Shown piece by piece: positions 18,757 to 20,006 of a stretch of 20,006 nucleotides of DNA. The notes beneath the pieces were generated by a model. It was given only the letters and a program-made list of their open reading frames with translations, made no database searches and was not told where the DNA came from. This stretch comes from Irineochytrium annulatum (taxonomy: Eukaryota > Chytridiomycota > Chytridiomycetes > Chytridiales > Chytridiaceae), in the NCBI GenBank assembly GCA_027600665.1, contig JADGJL010000490.1:1-20006 (forward strand), in the 5' to 3' direction. Numbering within the stretch: the stretch's first letter is position 1; each line of letters starts with the position of its first letter. The position numbers and the translations under genes were made by a program.

Positions 18757-19371
18757 GCCATGCGATCATTGTCAGCGCTGACGGCGGCCGGATCCAACCA
18801 TGATCGCTTGCGTTGGCGGTCGTCTGAATCGGCGGCAATCAATGCACGTCGCACCGGTGTCTCGGAGCCGCTGGCGTTTGCTGGGCAAGTCTTCAGCGCC
18901 TCCGAGGCAATCAAGGTCCTCGCCGTCCCTGTCAAATCACGAAGGTGGGTTGTCCGCCGGCATCAGAAAAGATGTTGTCGAGGGCCACGAACTCCTTGCA
19001 GACCTTGGTCCACTTCCTCAGGAGCCAGTCCTCCCGGTGCGCCTCCTTCTCCCGTCATCTTCGCGTCCCACTCCATCCTCCAACCCCGTCTTGAAGGTGA
19101 TGTCACGCACCTCCCGGTAGGTCTTCAGGAGGTGGTTCTATTTGCTCTGGATGGTAGCCCATGGGCGGACGAGCCTGTGGGTGTCAAACTAAAACCGCTC
19201 GCACTCCTTGAACAGGACGGACTTCGTCGGCTTCCCGTTCCGCCCGACATTCTCCTTGCCACTGATGTTTTTGGTTTTACTGCCCCCCTTGCCTACGTCG
19301 TGTACGCTATTGTTTACCGTCGTATTTCCGTGCCTTTGATACGCGGCACTGCCCGCCAGATCTTCAACTGA
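18757..19371 (-). pseudogene. broken Myb/SANT-like domain protein
   Basis: The block is clearly more G+C-rich than copia-3 and reads best on the minus strand. From right to left come NGKPTKSVLFKECERF, DTHRLVRPWATIQSK, LLKTYREVRDITFKTG (about 19230-19095), then in other frames WDAKMTGE and EAHREDWLLRKWTKVCKEF with ALDNIFSDAG (about 19045-18960). This series resembles the Myb/SANT-like domain common in fungal genomes and in Harbinger-type transposon accessory proteins (aromatic-K-x-LK-x-Y, TG-x-WD, W-x3-W, KEF, L-x-x-IF). Two in-frame stops and at least two frameshifts make it non-functional. A following open segment (18935-18744) has no domain. Whether it is host-derived or part of a DNA transposon cannot be decided here. 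Confidence 0.4.
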
Positions 19372-19882
19372 CAGCCTGGCAGATGTGTTCGTTTGAGTAC
19401 GTTGTATAACCATGCAGCCGTGTTTGAAAACTCAAAACAAATCGTTTCATATAGTTATCGAATCCTAGTTTCAGAATAGGGGGAGCAAGGGTTTTGCCCA
19501 GGGGTTAGTCCAGGTGCTCCGTAGTTATCTGTGTTAGAAAGCGGCCTGCGGTGCTACCCGCTGGGCTGGGGTTATTCCATATCATTGCACGGACTTATGT
19601 AGGATAAGCGCTATAAATTTAACAGTGCCAGAGCCTCTGCTTTCTCTCGAGGGATTCCTACGTTACTCCGCATCGGAGGAGATCAAGAGGCTTAACAGCT
19701 ATGCTGTGAACCGACCACTTGAGCCGTGGTTCGCTCCTACATCCTAGGTACTTGTTATATACAGATTTTGATTATGGAGACCATGAGACGTGGGCTGACG
19801 CGTCGGCGTCAAAACAATACAGCTGCTGAGAACAAAGTATCCTACATCCACGCCGCCGTGTTGGACGCGTCAGGGAAGTTAC
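19372..19882. other. no recognised gene
   Basis: No convincing open frame occurs. A TATA-like CTATAAATT lies at about 19611-19619, followed by a pyrimidine stretch, which could be a decayed promoter or LTR piece. GGGGGAGCAAGGG (about 19479) resembles a polypurine tract but no LTR pair was found for it. Confidence 0.3.
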
Positions 19883-20006
19883 TGTTGTAACAGCAGGAAT
19901 TCGCTCTAACACTGACCTGCGTGCTGATCTCGTAGGAATGGTGATAATTGGAGAGATGGCAATGGGTGTGGGCTGTTGTATTCTTTGTTCTTTCCAGTTG
20001 TGCTTA
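19883..20006 (+). repeat. LTR-like repeat, right copy (cut by window end)
   Basis: The stretch begins TGTTGTAACAGCAGGAATTC and matches 5857-5977 in the same orientation, including GGGCTGTTGTATT near its end. It runs off the window, so its end and any target duplication cannot be checked. No clear polypurine tract precedes it. Confidence 0.6.

Noticed and set aside
18697..19371. Plus-strand open frame of 224 codons
   Set aside because: It crosses the copia-3 boundary and has no domain. The minus strand shows Myb/SANT-like pieces, so this is an antisense shadow.
19450..19475. tRNA-like B box (TCGAATCC)
   Set aside because: No A box at the right distance and no cloverleaf could be drawn.
5857..20006. 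CRISPR array or phage-like gene cluster
   Set aside because: Repeats are few, not evenly spaced, and belong to eukaryotic transposons.

Overview
The window looks like nuclear DNA of a basidiomycete fungus (Agaricomycete-like). The host gene has five short GT-AG introns (61-144 bp). The repeats are copia-type retrotransposons, a hAT transposase and a MITE, the usual mix in mushroom genomes. No bacterial or organellar features were seen. All identifications come from reading motifs by eye; no database search was run.

Layout. (1) 154-3865, +: a six-exon full-length ABCG-type ABC transporter whose splice joins all keep frame. It is the only clearly functional gene, although its N-terminus may lie upstream of the window. 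(2) 3866-5856: about 2 kb without a convincing gene, holding the transporter's 3' UTR, a short GGATCCGCGG direct repeat, an unrecognised open frame and a degenerate TCCGATCCGG-type repeat. (3) 5857-20006: a transposon graveyard bracketed by two same-orientation copies of an LTR-like repeat (5857 and 19883, the second cut by the window end).

Inside the graveyard a hAT transposase fragment (about 6430-6985) is broken exactly where a copia element begins. Copia-1 (6986 to about 12411) is nearly complete in domain order (gag, protease, integrase, reverse transcriptase, RNase H, polypurine tract, LTR) but is full of stops and frameshifts. Copia-2 (about 13090-15880) is a separate, more divergent copia remnant ending in its own polypurine tract and LTR start. 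Copia-3 (about 16600-18756) is a relative of copia-1. Its reverse transcriptase carries a clean 274 bp MITE (17807-18080), and copia-1 shows the matching empty site. Between copia-2 and copia-3 is a possible small spliced gene or gene relic (15908-16384). After copia-3 comes a GC-rich block that reads on the minus strand as a broken Myb/SANT-like protein.

The transporter is probably expressed; everything from 5857 on is best read as decayed, nested mobile DNA. I found no convincing new functional system. The observations of most interest are the MITE with its empty site, the RT deletion shared by copia-1 and copia-3, the extra 0.4 kb open segment in copia-3, and the candidate spliced ORF at 15908-16384.
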